64,000 nucleotides of DNA from Ferrimonas aestuarii (GTDB taxonomy: Bacteria > Pseudomonadota > Gammaproteobacteria > Enterobacterales > Shewanellaceae), in contig NZ_SWCJ01000002.1 in assembly GCF_005116665.1 (NCBI RefSeq), forward strand, positions 406,602 to 470,601. Reading direction: 5' to 3'. The position numbers were made by a program, and so were the translations under genes. Shown piece by piece: positions 8,881-19,113 of this stretch. How positions within the stretch are numbered: position 1 is the stretch's first letter; each line of letters begins with the position of its first letter. The notes beneath the pieces were generated by a model. That model made no database searches, was not told the origin of the DNA, and worked only from the letters and a program-made list of their open reading frames with translations.

Positions 8881-11800
8881 GCGCCCTCCCCTAAAAACAG
8901 CTTATCCATGGCGAGGATCAGTGCCTCATCGGGCAATAACGCGATGACGCCGTTGCCTTCGTGGCTCATGACGCCATCTTCATTTTCTTCATGAAAACTC
9001 TCACCCATCCCCCTTAAAAACAGATAGACGCCACCGCCGACATGTTGCTGATAGCAATAGTTGTCAATGCGGCTTTTAAGCAGGCGGTGCAGAGCTAAAG
9101 TGTACAGCGCTAGCTGCAGTTCATAACGGTGAGACAGCATCGCTTCCTGCATCGCGGCTAAGGTATAACTGCTGGCATCTGGACCTAAGTAATTGGACTT
9201 ATAATCGGCGACAAAGTACTGCCCCTCATACTCAAACGTTAGATCAATGAAGCCTTTGATCATGCCATTGAGCTGTTGGGGGTTGAGCTTAGGCCTAGGC
9301 ATATTAGGCCAGATCCCTTGAGTCACCAGGCGATCAAGCTCCGCCGCCTGCATCTTATTGGACGCAAACCAAAACTCCATCTCCGCCACCACGGTAGACA
9401 GCTCGTGTAAACTGACCGTTTTGTAACCTGCTGGCAGTTTCATAGGCTGCTTTAACGCCTTAAGGGTCCAATCGCACAGCACCGATTCCCAGCCCTCAAA
9501 TCCACGCTGCTGACAGCGAAGGGTTACCTCCTCCAGCAGCCCATCGACAGTTTCACCGCACACGCTGCCAAAGCCGCCGGGTTGCTCCGCCACCCACTCC
9601 AGTAGATCGTGCAAGAACGTACCGGGCACCGCGCCCTTAGGAAAACCATGAATCGTATTGGCATCGGGCTCGATTTCGACTTCAGCGGCGTGCTCTTGCA
9701 TCAACTCGGCGATACGGCTTTGGCTGGCATCACCACTGGTGTCACCATCATCATGATGATGACTCATGCCATGAAGCAGCGCCGAATAGGAGCCCACACG
9801 CCAACCTTGAGGCACCCGATGCGCGCAGGCACGAGCCCGCAGCATTTGATGATTGAGCTCAGGCTCACTCCAGCTTTCATCGGTGGCCTCAGGCAACGTG
9901 CTCAGCTCGGTTTGCAAAGCAGACTCCGAAACCAAGGCTTGCAGTGCCGGCCTGACTTCACTGACCCCAAGAGCAGTGCCACCACTTAACAGATGCCCAA
10001 GACCACTTAAGTGCAGATCCGGTTCGCCTCGCTTGCCGGTTTTGGCCAGTTTCACCGCAGCAAGACCAAGGTAACAGGCAAACACCGGCCGAGTAATGGC
10101 CACGTACAACAGGCGCAGATCCTCCGCCAAACGCTCAAATTCCGCTTGGTCTAACACCTCTTGGCTTGGGTTAAAGGCCACCGCACTGTTGCCTTCGGCA
10201 TCTCGATAGCTGATTAACCCATCCCGGGCGCTGGCCTGACGAAAACCTAAGATGAAAGGTAAAAACACCAGCGGATACTCCAAACCTTTGGATTTGTGGA
10301 TGGTCACCACCTGTACCAGTTCGGCATCGCTCTCAAGGCGCAAAATTTGGTCATCATCGCCACTGCCGGTCTCGATCATCTCGGTTAACAGTCGCAGCAG
10401 TGCCAGTTCCCCCTCTAAGGTAGCCGAAGCCCCTTGAAGCAGCTCGGCTAGGTGCAGCAGATTGGTCAATGAGCGCTCCTGCCCCTGAGCCATAAATCGC
10501 CTCGGTACCTGGTAGTCGCTCAGCAGTTGGCGCAGCATCGGCATCACCCCTTGACGCTGCCACAGATTCAAATATTCGCGAAAAGCCTCCACACAGGCGT
10601 CCCAGCGCTGCTCATCCTGATTTAACCCATCCAGAGTTGCCCAGCTTACCCCCAATGTATGGGTTGCCAACGCCGCGCGAATGGCCCGCTCGTCACCGGG
10701 CATGGCCACGGCAGTCAAAATCAAGCGAAGATCCTCGGCTTCGCCGCTGGCGTACACCGAGTCTTTGTCAGACAGATAGACGCTTCGAATCCCCCGCTCA
10801 CTCATGGCGGTGCGAATGGCGTTGGCCTCATTAAAGTCTCGCACCAAGATGGCGATGTCTGCCGCTTTCAGTGGTGTTAAGCTGCCCGCATCGTCACCCG
10901 TTTGCGTCTCAAACCCGGCCTTGCCGTTATCGCTTAAATTCAGCAAACGACTGATCTCACTGGCGGCGGCCTCGGCTTGGCGGGCTAAGTAGTTGCCTTT
11001 GTTGATCACCTCGTCGGTGTCGTCAAACCACAAATTGAGCGCGGGCACGGTGTTACCATCACAGACAAAGGCCTGTTTGCGGCCATTGGCATCCACACTG
11101 ACAAAGGGGATCTCGTCGCCGAACAGGAACGGGCCTTGGTCGTTGCCCGCAGCCAGCTCAAACACCGAGTTCGCCGCTGCCACCATCTCGGTGGTGGAAC
11201 GGTAGTTCTTCGTCAGGGTGTAGTGGCGACCCGCGGTGTCTCGTCTGGCTTGCAGATAGGTGTGAATGTCCGCCCCGCGAAAGGCGTAGATCGCCTGTTT
11301 GGGATCGCCAATCATCAACAGCGACGCCTGTGGCTGGTTCAGATACAGTCTTTGAAACAGTCGATACTGCACCGGATCGGTATCCTGAAACTCATCGATG
11401 AGGGCCACCGGAAACTGAGCGCGAATGCGCTCCGCCAGCACTTCGCCAGCGTGGCTTTGACCGGTTAACGCCGCTTGGGAATTCTCTTTGTCGTCATAAG
11501 ACGGCTCAGCGCCGTTCTCTAGGGCCGAATCTAGGTGGCGCATCAGATCATCAAAGCCCAATATCGCCAGCTTACGTTTTTCCGACTCCATCCGCTCACT
11601 GACCCAGTTGGCGGCGTGGCTGAGTAGATTCTTTTTCAGATCGAGCTTGTTAAGCCCATCCACCAGACGGGTCATGGCAGCAAACGCGGGATTGTCGTCT
11701 ACGGATTTGCCCTTGTTACAGGCCGACACAATGCCGTCGTGGGTAAAGTATTTGCAGGCGTTTGAGGGCTTACCGGCGCCGTTAACGGGCAGCGGCTGAT

Positions 11801-12668
11801 GTTCGTTGTCGAGCCAGCGCTGCATCTCTTCAAGCAGCACCGGTTTGATCTTGGCCTTTGACACCACTTTATTGGCGATGGCGCTGAGGATAAGCTCCTG
11901 TACCCTCTCCCACTCCATGCGCCAAGTGGATTTCACCTCCTCCACCAAAATCTGCTGTTTGCGCAGCAGTTCAGCCGGTTCGATGGCGTCAAGGCGACGA
12001 CCAATCAGAGGCCGAATGGCCCCAGACAGCACTTCAGGGTTTGCATACAGAGCCACAATGGGACGCAACATGGCGCTGGAGAGCGGGTAGAACTGGCTGC
12101 GCCAATAATCGCGCACCGCCTCCTGCCTCACCTCGGACAGATCGGTCTCCAGCTGCAGGTTAAACAGCGAACCCGAATCAAAGGCGTGCTCTCGCAGCAT
12201 CCGCTGGCACCAACTGTGGATGGTGTGAATGGCACTGAGATCCATCATCTGCGCCGCCAGTTCCAGCTTAAGGGCACAGCTGCCGTGTTGATCGTCGCGA
12301 TAACTTTTCCTCAAGCTCTCAAGGAAAGGATCGCCACTTGAGTTTTCACCACGAAAATAGCGAGCGCCCTCCACCAATCGGGCTCGAATGCGATCCCGAA
12401 GCTCTTCGGTGGCGGCATTGGTGAAGGTCACCACCAGAATCTCCGGCGGCATCAATCCCCCTTTCGGGTGGCTGGCCTCGCCGCCATGGCCGAGCACCAA
12501 ACGCAGGTAGAGTGCGGCAATGGTGTAGGTCTTACCGGTACCGGCACTGGCTTCAATGAGGCGAGTTCCTGACAGTGGAAAGGTGATCGGGTTCAGCTGA
12601 ATAACGGCGCGGCTCTCTTCAGGGCCTTGGTCATGGCTTTGGTCGATGCTTGGATCTTTAACGGTCAT
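8877..12668 (-). CDS. recB: Exonuclease V beta subunit RecB
   Basis: 1263 residues (E. coli RecB has about 1180). It is an SF1A UvrD-like helicase with Walker A EASAGTGKTYT near residue 40, motif II LIDEFQDTD, motif III GDPKQAIYAFRGAD and motif VI RLLYVAITRP. The C-terminal nuclease domain has the active-site FVADYKSNYLG (D and K ligands) near residues 1170-1180. It starts 3 bases after the recC stop and overlaps recD. It provides 3'-5' unwinding, nuclease activity and RecA loading. Confidence 0.97.
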   Translation of the reverse strand: MTVKDPSIDQSHDQGPEESRAVIQLNPITFPLSGTRLIEASAGTGKTYTIAALYLRLVLGHGGEASHPKGGLMPPEILVVTFTNAATEELRDRIRARLVEGARYFRGENSSGDPFLESLRKSYRDDQHGSCALKLELAAQMMDLSAIHTIHSWCQRMLREHAFDSGSLFNLQLETDLSEVRQEAVRDYWRSQFYPLSSAMLRPIVALYANPEVLSGAIRPLIGRRLDAIEPAELLRKQQILVEEVKSTWRMEWERVQELILSAIANKVVSKAKIKPVLLEEMQRWLDNEHQPLPVNGAGKPSNACKYFTHDGIVSACNKGKSVDDNPAFAAMTRLVDGLNKLDLKKNLLSHAANWVSERMESEKRKLAILGFDDLMRHLDSALENGAEPSYDDKENSQAALTGQSHAGEVLAERIRAQFPVALIDEFQDTDPVQYRLFQRLYLNQPQASLLMIGDPKQAIYAFRGADIHTYLQARRDTAGRHYTLTKNYRSTTEMVAAANSVFELAAGNDQGPFLFGDEIPFVSVDANGRKQAFVCDGNTVPALNLWFDDTDEVINKGNYLARQAEAAASEISRLLNLSDNGKAGFETQTGDDAGSLTPLKAADIAILVRDFNEANAIRTAMSERGIRSVYLSDKDSVYASGEAEDLRLILTAVAMPGDERAIRAALATHTLGVSWATLDGLNQDEQRWDACVEAFREYLNLWQRQGVMPMLRQLLSDYQVPRRFMAQGQERSLTNLLHLAELLQGASATLEGELALLRLLTEMIETGSGDDDQILRLESDAELVQVVTIHKSKGLEYPLVFLPFILGFRQASARDGLISYRDAEGNSAVAFNPSQEVLDQAEFERLAEDLRLLYVAITRPVFACYLGLAAVKLAKTGKRGEPDLHLSGLGHLLSGGTALGVSEVRPALQALVSESALQTELSTLPEATDESWSEPELNHQMLRARACAHRVPQGWRVGSYSALLHGMSHHHDDGDTSGDASQSRIAELMQEHAAEVEIEPDANTIHGFPKGAVPGTFLHDLLEWVAEQPGGFGSVCGETVDGLLEEVTLRCQQRGFEGWESVLCDWTLKALKQPMKLPAGYKTVSLHELSTVVAEMEFWFASNKMQAAELDRLVTQGIWPNMPRPKLNPQQLNGMIKGFIDLTFEYEGQYFVADYKSNYLGPDASSYTLAAMQEAMLSHRYELQLALYTLALHRLLKSRIDNYCYQQHVGGGVYLFLRGMGESFHEENEDGVMSHEGNGVIALLPDEALILAMDKLFLGEGA

Positions 12669-12671
12669 GGC

Positions 12672-15600
12672 TTAGGCTTCCACCGATTCAAACTGGGTTA
12701 ACAGCGGTAAGTAAAGGGCTTGAGCTAGGGCGACAAAACGGCTCGGCTCCATAAGCTCAAACTGAGGGAATTGGCGCGCGAGATAGGGGCTGTATCCCAG
12801 ATCGCCACCGCCAAAAAAGCTGGGTTCATACGCGGCTTTGGCTTTGCTGAACGCCGCTTCATCAACGTCACTCCCCCCTTCGGACTTCTCATCAGCCGAG
12901 TCTTCTGCCGCCTGTTTGAGATAGGCAAAGGCAGCCCGAGGCGCCACCGACAATGGCGCCGCCATGCCCTGCTGATAGATAAGCAGCAGCGCCGTTAATC
13001 GAGCCTGCGCTTCAGATGGCGACATCGGCAATAACTGCCACACGCCGTCGCTAGCAATAAGAAAACTGGTGAACTGATGACCCATGGCACTGGCCGCAAG
13101 GTGCGATAGGTAGAGCTTGGCGCCATGGAGCGGGTTCTTTAAGCCACTGCCCTCGGCCACCTTGCCGGGACGGGCCTGAAACTGCACCCAATTGCCGGCC
13201 TTGTCTTGATAAAGCTGGCCCAGCCAATCTTCAAACTGAACCTCGCCACTGCTGAATTTGAGCTCCAGTGAACCAGCCACCGGCGTCAACTCGCCAAGCA
13301 GCGACTGCTGATTTTCAAACAGGCTTTTCACGGTCGCCGACAGCTCCTCGCTGCTGAGCTCAGCAAAGCCCTTCATCGGCAACTGACCACGGCCAATCTG
13401 CTTGTGACGCTGCGCACTTAACAGGTTGTCGACGTCGGTGCTGTTGGCCGTGTTTAGGGTTTCAAACAGCTCATGCTGTAGCCCAAAGCGCTCCAACGCC
13501 GACAGGCCGAAGGGCTCCACATCGACGCTGGCCTCAATTTCGTGACCAAACCAGACACCAAGACGCTGAGTCATGAAACAGCGAACCGGATCCCGCAGCA
13601 GATCATTAAGCTCAGCCAGCCCTAACGGGCTTTGGGGTTGCCATTGAGGCAGCGAGGTATCGTTATCCATTTCCATTGGCGCAGTTGGTCCGTGGACTTG
13701 ACACCACTCACCACTGTAGGAGAACAGCTTGCTGTCACTGCCGTCGAAATAGCGGTGAGAAAACGGCTGCAGCGGGTGCACCGTGGTGATGGCGTCAAGC
13801 AGTGAGCTGGCCCCATCCTTAGTGGATTCAATGCTAAATCCAGATTCGATGTAATCTCGAAGCTGCCCCACCAACACCGACGGCGTACGCTCACTGTTGT
13901 CGCGCACGTTGCGACCCACGTAACTAATGTACAGTTGCTGCTGGGCGGCCAGCAGCGCCTCCAAAAACAGGTAACGATCGTCCTCGCGGCGACTGCGATC
14001 TCCGGGTCGATATTGACCGGACAGTGACATCAGATCGAAATCCAGCGGCGGCCGGCTTCGAGGGTAATCACCATCGTTCATCCCCAGTAGACAGACCTGC
14101 TCAAAGGGAATTGCCCGCATCGGCATCAAGGTACAGAAGTTAACCTTACCGGCCAAAAAGCGCTGAGACACCCCTTCTTCACCGAAAGGAGCCAAAGCCA
14201 CTTCCCGCACCACCGTAATTGGCAGCGGCTCGTCCACGCCCGCCTGCTCGCAATCTTGCTGCCATTTGGCCATCTCGTCCCCAAGACGCTGCAGCAGCAT
14301 GGTGTCATTCTCATCTTGAGGCAGGAATAGGTTCTCCACCAGTTGCCGCAGCAAGGCCAGCCACTGAGTTGGCGGGTGGGAGGCCGACAACTGATGCCAG
14401 AAATGATCCAGCTCATCGATAAGTAGGCACAGCTTGCCCACCAATGCCGCATCCAATCCGCCCACTTCATCAAGGGGCTCGATGCCCTGCCAAGCCTCAC
14501 CTTGGCCGACGGCGTACCCCAGCAGCATCCGTTTTAGGCCAAAGCGCCAGGTGTTTTGGTCAAGCTCTCCTGGCAATGCCAGGCTTTCTCGTTGATTTGC
14601 GTCAAGGCCCCAGCGAATGCCGGCTTGCTCGACCCAAACGGCCAGCAGCTCCAACTGAGTGTCATCGATGCCAAATTTGGCGCGCAATGCGGGTACCGCC
14701 AACAGTTCCAGTAGCTCCGATACCCCAAATCGCCACTGAGGCAGGTGCATCAGTTTCTCAAGCGCCAACACCAACACCTGATGGCCACGCTCTGGCCGAT
14801 CGGCAATGGTAAAGGGGATATGGCGAGGGTCTTGACGATCCAACTGACCAAATACCGCCTCAATATGGGGCGCATAGAGGTCCACATCCGGCATCATCAC
14901 CAGCACATCCGATGGAGTGAGCTCTGGGTTGGCCTCAAATCTCGCCAGCAGTTGGTCGAACAACACCTCCACTTCCCGTTGGCGGCTGTGGGCCAGATGA
15001 AACACCACGGATTCATCCGCCGCCACCGTTTTGGGTGTGTTGGCCACAGGTTCTAAATCAAAGATCCCCTGCTGAATCTGCTGCAATAAGCTTGGCTCAC
15101 CACGCTCAGGCAGCGGGCTGTCCCAGATGTCGATGCTAGTAAAGTAATCACGATATTGATCCGGCTCATCGATGCCATAGAGCATGCCGATGTAATCCCG
15201 CCCCTGTTTGCCCCACGAGGCCAACAACGGGTTGGCATGCTGATGCATCGCTTCCAAGGACAACACCTCAGGGGCGCCCGGCTTACGCTGATGACGAGAG
15301 CGGGCGAGCTCTCGGCGCAGCAGCTCCCGGTCTTCGACAATGTCGGCCCAGAAATGCTGACAGGGGTTTTGCACGCACAGCAAAATTTGGCAGTGCTTCG
15401 CCAGTGCCTTTAACGCCTCCACCGCTTGCTGCGGCAAGGCGCTGATACCAAATACCAAGATGCGTCTGGGCAGGCCGGCTGGTCTGGACTCCGCCTGCTC
15501 CAAATGCACCAGAAAATCTTGATGCAATTTCGCCCTGCTGGTGCCCTGCCACTGCGGCGGCATGTCAGCGATGATGGCCCGCCACAACTCGCTTTGCCAC

Positions 15601-16160
15601 AACTGATCTTCACCCAGAGGCACCAGTTCACCCTTGCCATTGATGATGTCGTCTTTGCCACGTGCCCAGCGGTCTAGCCACTCGGCGCGGTACACCTGGT
15701 ATTGATCCAGCAGATCCGCCAGCGTTTCCGCCAGTTGATCCCGTTTTCGTAGATCGTCGTCATCCTGTAAAAACCGCTTCAACGACACGAATCGAGGCTG
15801 TGCGAGCAGAGTGGGCAACAACTTTAGCAGTCGCCAACGTAGCTTGGGTTTGTCAAAAGGGGAGTCTTTCGGCACCGCCTGCTCACCGAGCACGGTTCGA
15901 TAGGCGTTCCACATAAATCGTGACGGCAACTGCATCTGCTGCGCGGCTGCAATGCCGATTCCAGAGTTCGGTCGTTTCCCTTCATCCTCAGCAAATGCCA
16001 GCTTTAGCCACTGAGCCATGCCGTTACTCTGTACCAGGAACATCTCCTGCTCCAGCGGATTTAAGGGGTTTTGCTTTACCCAGGCCACCAAAAGCTCCCG
16101 CAGGGGGGCCATCTTGTTGGCGTGAATGATCGATAAACCTGGGGTTAGCGGCGTTGACAT
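12672..16160 (-). CDS. recC: Exonuclease V gamma subunit RecC
   Basis: 1162 residues from the ATG at 16160, preceded by GGAG; a TTG four codons upstream is less likely. It begins MSTPLTPGLSIIHANKM, close to known RecC N-termini. It contains helicase-like but catalytically dead domains (QSNGMAQWLK, VMMPDVDLYAPHI) and a C-terminal nuclease-like fold. RecC reads Chi and splits the DNA strands in the RecBCD complex. It is the first gene of the recCBD operon; no ptrA-like gene lies between recC and recB, unlike E. coli. Confidence 0.96.
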   Translation of the reverse strand: MSTPLTPGLSIIHANKMAPLRELLVAWVKQNPLNPLEQEMFLVQSNGMAQWLKLAFAEDEGKRPNSGIGIAAAQQMQLPSRFMWNAYRTVLGEQAVPKDSPFDKPKLRWRLLKLLPTLLAQPRFVSLKRFLQDDDDLRKRDQLAETLADLLDQYQVYRAEWLDRWARGKDDIINGKGELVPLGEDQLWQSELWRAIIADMPPQWQGTSRAKLHQDFLVHLEQAESRPAGLPRRILVFGISALPQQAVEALKALAKHCQILLCVQNPCQHFWADIVEDRELLRRELARSRHQRKPGAPEVLSLEAMHQHANPLLASWGKQGRDYIGMLYGIDEPDQYRDYFTSIDIWDSPLPERGEPSLLQQIQQGIFDLEPVANTPKTVAADESVVFHLAHSRQREVEVLFDQLLARFEANPELTPSDVLVMMPDVDLYAPHIEAVFGQLDRQDPRHIPFTIADRPERGHQVLVLALEKLMHLPQWRFGVSELLELLAVPALRAKFGIDDTQLELLAVWVEQAGIRWGLDANQRESLALPGELDQNTWRFGLKRMLLGYAVGQGEAWQGIEPLDEVGGLDAALVGKLCLLIDELDHFWHQLSASHPPTQWLALLRQLVENLFLPQDENDTMLLQRLGDEMAKWQQDCEQAGVDEPLPITVVREVALAPFGEEGVSQRFLAGKVNFCTLMPMRAIPFEQVCLLGMNDGDYPRSRPPLDFDLMSLSGQYRPGDRSRREDDRYLFLEALLAAQQQLYISYVGRNVRDNSERTPSVLVGQLRDYIESGFSIESTKDGASSLLDAITTVHPLQPFSHRYFDGSDSKLFSYSGEWCQVHGPTAPMEMDNDTSLPQWQPQSPLGLAELNDLLRDPVRCFMTQRLGVWFGHEIEASVDVEPFGLSALERFGLQHELFETLNTANSTDVDNLLSAQRHKQIGRGQLPMKGFAELSSEELSATVKSLFENQQSLLGELTPVAGSLELKFSSGEVQFEDWLGQLYQDKAGNWVQFQARPGKVAEGSGLKNPLHGAKLYLSHLAASAMGHQFTSFLIASDGVWQLLPMSPSEAQARLTALLLIYQQGMAAPLSVAPRAAFAYLKQAAEDSADEKSEGGSDVDEAAFSKAKAAYEPSFFGGGDLGYSPYLARQFPQFELMEPSRFVALAQALYLPLLTQFESVEA

Positions 16161-16342
16161 AACCAGCTCCAAAATCGTTGACTGGGTTCATGATAACCAC
16201 AAAGCATTCAAGGGGCTATGGCATAAAACATGGTTGGATATTAAGGCAGCACTTAACGCGCTTATGCTGAAAAGCTGGTAAGGTTACGGCAATAGGATGA
16301 CGGTGCGGTTGCGCCACCAACGACGTTTTAAAGGAATAAACC

Positions 16343-17002
16343 ATGTCTTTGCCCATACTCTACAGTTTTCGCCGCTGCCCCTATGCCATGCGAGCGCGCT
16401 GGGCCTTGGCTTACTGTCACCTTGACTACGAACTTCGAGAGGTAGTGCTCAAAGACAAACCCCAAGAGATGCTGGACCTATCCCCAAAAGGTACGGTGCC
16501 TGTGATGGTAGAGGATGGCCATGTGATTGAAGAGAGCCTTGAGATCATGCTGTGGGCTACCGATAACACTGACACCAACTGGCTTACACCCGCGCAGCGT
16601 CATGAACATTTGGCATTGATCGAACATAATGATCGCCACTTTAAGCCCTGGTTAGACAAGTACAAATACGCCGATCGCCACCCAGAACACAGCGAGCTCT
16701 ATTATCGTCAACAGGGTGAGCACTGGTTATTGCAGCTGGAAGCGCGTCTTCAGCAGCAGCCATTTTTAGCTGGCGATCAGTTCGGCTTTTTGGATGCCGC
16801 CATCGCGCCATTTATTCGCCAGTTCGCCCATGTGGACAAAGCTTGGTTTGACGATGCCCCCTACCCTAATCTGAGAGCGTGGCTGAACGCTCGGCTTAAC
16901 TCCGAACTGTTTAAGGGCATTATGAGCAAATACCCCGCCTATCAGCGGGGTCAAGATGTGGTGCAAGTGGTTAACGCCACACAAACGCATTGCACTTTTT
17001 AA
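16343..17002 (+). CDS. Glutathione S-transferase-like protein
   Basis: 219 residues with ribosome site AAAGGAATAAACC-ATG. The N-terminal half is a thioredoxin fold with RRCPYAMRAR (residues 10-19) in the place of the active-site CPxA loop, and KGTVPVMVEDG with the cis-Pro. The C-terminal half is all-helical. This fits a GST with a cysteine active site, of the glutaredoxin-2/omega-like kind, possibly acting on glutathione conjugates. Its 3' end overlaps the convergent small gene by 32 bases. It lies divergent from recC; no functional link is evident. Confidence 0.85.
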   Translation: MSLPILYSFRRCPYAMRARWALAYCHLDYELREVVLKDKPQEMLDLSPKGTVPVMVEDGHVIEESLEIMLWATDNTDTNWLTPAQRHEHLALIEHNDRHFKPWLDKYKYADRHPEHSELYYRQQGEHWLLQLEARLQQQPFLAGDQFGFLDAAIAPFIRQFAHVDKAWFDDAPYPNLRAWLNARLNSELFKGIMSKYPAYQRGQDVVQVVNATQTHCTF

Positions 17003-17276
17003 GGGTGCCAAGATCGTTACTTGCCCACTTTTTGTGTTGGTTAACCGCCGCATTAAACATTGCTGGTTGTTTGCGCCAATCGCGACGGATGTCATCAGCT
17101 AGGTTATCCATGCGTTTGGCCTTCAGAGGCTTATTGCCAATCTTATAGATCCCCTCACAGCGCTCAGCAGCGGCAACAACACGGGCGTCACGGTTCATAT
17201 CGCCTTGGTGAGCAAAAGCAGCACAGGAAGCGGTAATAAGCAGAGCCACCAAAGTGACGTTTAAGGTGTACATCAT
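16971..17276 (-). CDS. Small secreted protein of unknown function
   Basis: 101 residues. A clear signal peptide (MMYTLNVTLVALLITASCAAFA, cleavage before HQGD) is followed by a basic helical domain of about 78 residues with two cysteines (in ERCEGIY and KKCNAFV) that could form a disulfide. I recognise no family. The last ten codons overlap the end of the convergent GST-like gene. It is divergent from the importer operon across about 250 bases. Confidence 0.7.
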   Translation of the reverse strand: MMYTLNVTLVALLITASCAAFAHQGDMNRDARVVAAAERCEGIYKIGNKPLKAKRMDNLADDIRRDWRKQPAMFNAAVNQHKKWASNDLGTLKKCNAFVWR

Positions 17277-17528
17277 GTTTCTATTCTCGAATCAGGAAGT
17301 TGAACCGATACTCCCGCACCTTAGAATTTAGTGCAATGAAATCACCACTTTAATGGCACTAAATAAGAGGCAACTATCATATTGATACTATTGAACAACA
17401 TATTCCAACTAAGCGCACAAATTTCCATTTTTGTGGTTATTTTAGTTAACAGCATTAACAAAGCTGGGTACACTGAGCGCCCACAAATCCTTTATTAAGC
17501 AGCTATTGAACCTGCTTGGGAGCAAACA

Positions 17529-18383
17529 ATGAACAAACGCCTCGCCAGCGCCATTTTCGGTGCTCTAATGGTGCTGCCTGTCAGCGCTCAAACCTTTACT
17601 TTCACCGCCATTCCCGATCAAGACGAAAGCAAACTGCGTACCCGCTTCGAGCAGGTTGCGACGCATCTGTCAGATCAGTTGGGAGTTGATGTCAAATTTG
17701 TCCCAGTAAAATCCTACGCCGCGGCCATTACCGCGTTTCGTAACGACGAGGTTCAACTGGCTTGGTTTGGTGGCCTTTCCGGAGTGCAGGCTCGAGCTCG
17801 AGTTCCAGGCAGTGTGGCCATCGCTCAAGGCTATGAAGATCAGTTCTTTAAGTCTTACTTTATTGCTCACCAAAGCACTGGCCTCACCTCTGGTGACAGC
17901 CTCAGTGACGCACTGAAAGGAAAAACCTTCACCTTCGGCTCAAAAGGTTCCACGTCTGGTCGCCTAATGCCAGAGTTTTACCTACGAGAGCAGTTCCAGC
18001 AAGCGCCAAACAAAACCTTTAAAAAGGTGGGATTCTCCGGTGACCACAGCCGCACCATCGCTTTGGTGCAGGCGGGCAGCTACCAAGTTGGTGCCGTAAA
18101 CTACAAGGTATGGGAATCGGAACTGGCGGCGGGCAAAATTGATACCGACAAGGTCAGCGTAATTTGGGAAACCCCAACGTACCCAGATTACCACTGGACC
18201 ATTCGCGGCGACGTTGACCAGCGCTTCGGCGACGGCTTTACCCAGAAAGTGACCGACACGCTGCTGAACATGAAACAGCCACAACTGCTGAATGCGTTTC
18301 CCCGTAGCAGCTTTGTACCGGCTTCCAATGATGACTATGGCCCAATCAAAGCCACGGCCAAATCCATTGGTCTGATGGACTAA
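17529..18383 (+). CDS. PhnD-like periplasmic binding protein of a putative selenate/oxyanion ABC importer
   Basis: 284 residues with ribosome site GGGAG and signal peptide MNKRLASAIFGALMVLPVSA. The mature protein matches the PhnD/PtxB type II binding-protein pattern: FTAIPDQDESKLRTRF near the start, AWFGGLSGVQAR, FGSKGSTSGRLMP and VGAVNYKVWE. This combination is typical of the subfamily named putative selenate ABC transporter substrate-binding protein. That name rests on genomic association in the literature, so the ligand is uncertain; phosphite, phosphonate or another oxyanion is possible. It leads a three-gene operon with ATPase and permease. Confidence 0.85.
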   Translation: MNKRLASAIFGALMVLPVSAQTFTFTAIPDQDESKLRTRFEQVATHLSDQLGVDVKFVPVKSYAAAITAFRNDEVQLAWFGGLSGVQARARVPGSVAIAQGYEDQFFKSYFIAHQSTGLTSGDSLSDALKGKTFTFGSKGSTSGRLMPEFYLREQFQQAPNKTFKKVGFSGDHSRTIALVQAGSYQVGAVNYKVWESELAAGKIDTDKVSVIWETPTYPDYHWTIRGDVDQRFGDGFTQKVTDTLLNMKQPQLLNAFPRSSFVPASNDDYGPIKATAKSIGLMD

Positions 18384-18390
18384 GCCAATC

Positions 18391-19113
18391 ATGCTGGCAA
18401 AAACCATGGCGTTATCTTTGGATAACGCCAGCTTGCGTGTTGGCGATAAGTGGTTGATTGAGCCGTTATCACTCACCATCAATCACGGCGAACGAGTGGC
18501 GCTCATCGGCGAAAGTGGCGCTGGCAAGTCGTCTCTGCTGTCGCTACTTCGGCAAGCCCACGAATCTCAGGTGGCTTGGTGTCCTCAAGCGCCAGCATTG
18601 GTACCCATGCTGAGTCTGTATAACAACGTGTATATGGGTCAGCTTCACCAACGCCCATTGTGGAAAAACCTGGTGAACCTGTTCAAACCTGCCGCCAACG
18701 ACTGGCAACAGGTGCTTAAGCTTGCCACCGACTTGGGGTTAACTCAGCCGGACAATCATCGCTTAACCCAATCGGCTGAGCGCTTCTCCGGTGGCGAGCA
18801 GCAGCGCATCGGCATTGCCCGAGCCCTATTTCAAAAACGGCCTATTTTCTTAGGAGACGAGCCTGTTTCCGCTGTGGATGAAAAGCACGCCAAGCAGTTA
18901 CTGAGCCAGATCGCCTTGGCTCATGACACCGTGGTGGTGGCGCTGCACGACGTTGAACTTGCCACCCAGTGCTGCGATCGCATCATCGGCTTAAAACAGG
19001 GCAAAGTGGTGCTCGATTGCCCGAGTACCGAACTCAGCGCCCAACAGTTGTATAGCCTTTACCCTAGCCATCAACACCGCTCAGACAGCCCTATATTCGA
19101 GTCCGTACAATGA
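18391..19113 (+). CDS. PhnC-like ABC transporter ATPase
   Basis: 240 residues starting 7 bases after the binding-protein stop. A second ATG at 18406 (MALSLDNASLRV) is an equally plausible start. Walker A is GESGAGKSS, the signature is FSGGEQQRIG, and the Walker B region FLGDEPVSAVDEK is followed by switch His VALHDVE. A short insertion after Walker A matches the PhnC group. It energises the importer with the permease that overlaps its stop by ATGA. Confidence 0.9.
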   Translation: MLAKTMALSLDNASLRVGDKWLIEPLSLTINHGERVALIGESGAGKSSLLSLLRQAHESQVAWCPQAPALVPMLSLYNNVYMGQLHQRPLWKNLVNLFKPAANDWQQVLKLATDLGLTQPDNHRLTQSAERFSGGEQQRIGIARALFQKRPIFLGDEPVSAVDEKHAKQLLSQIALAHDTVVVALHDVELATQCCDRIIGLKQGKVVLDCPSTELSAQQLYSLYPSHQHRSDSPIFESVQ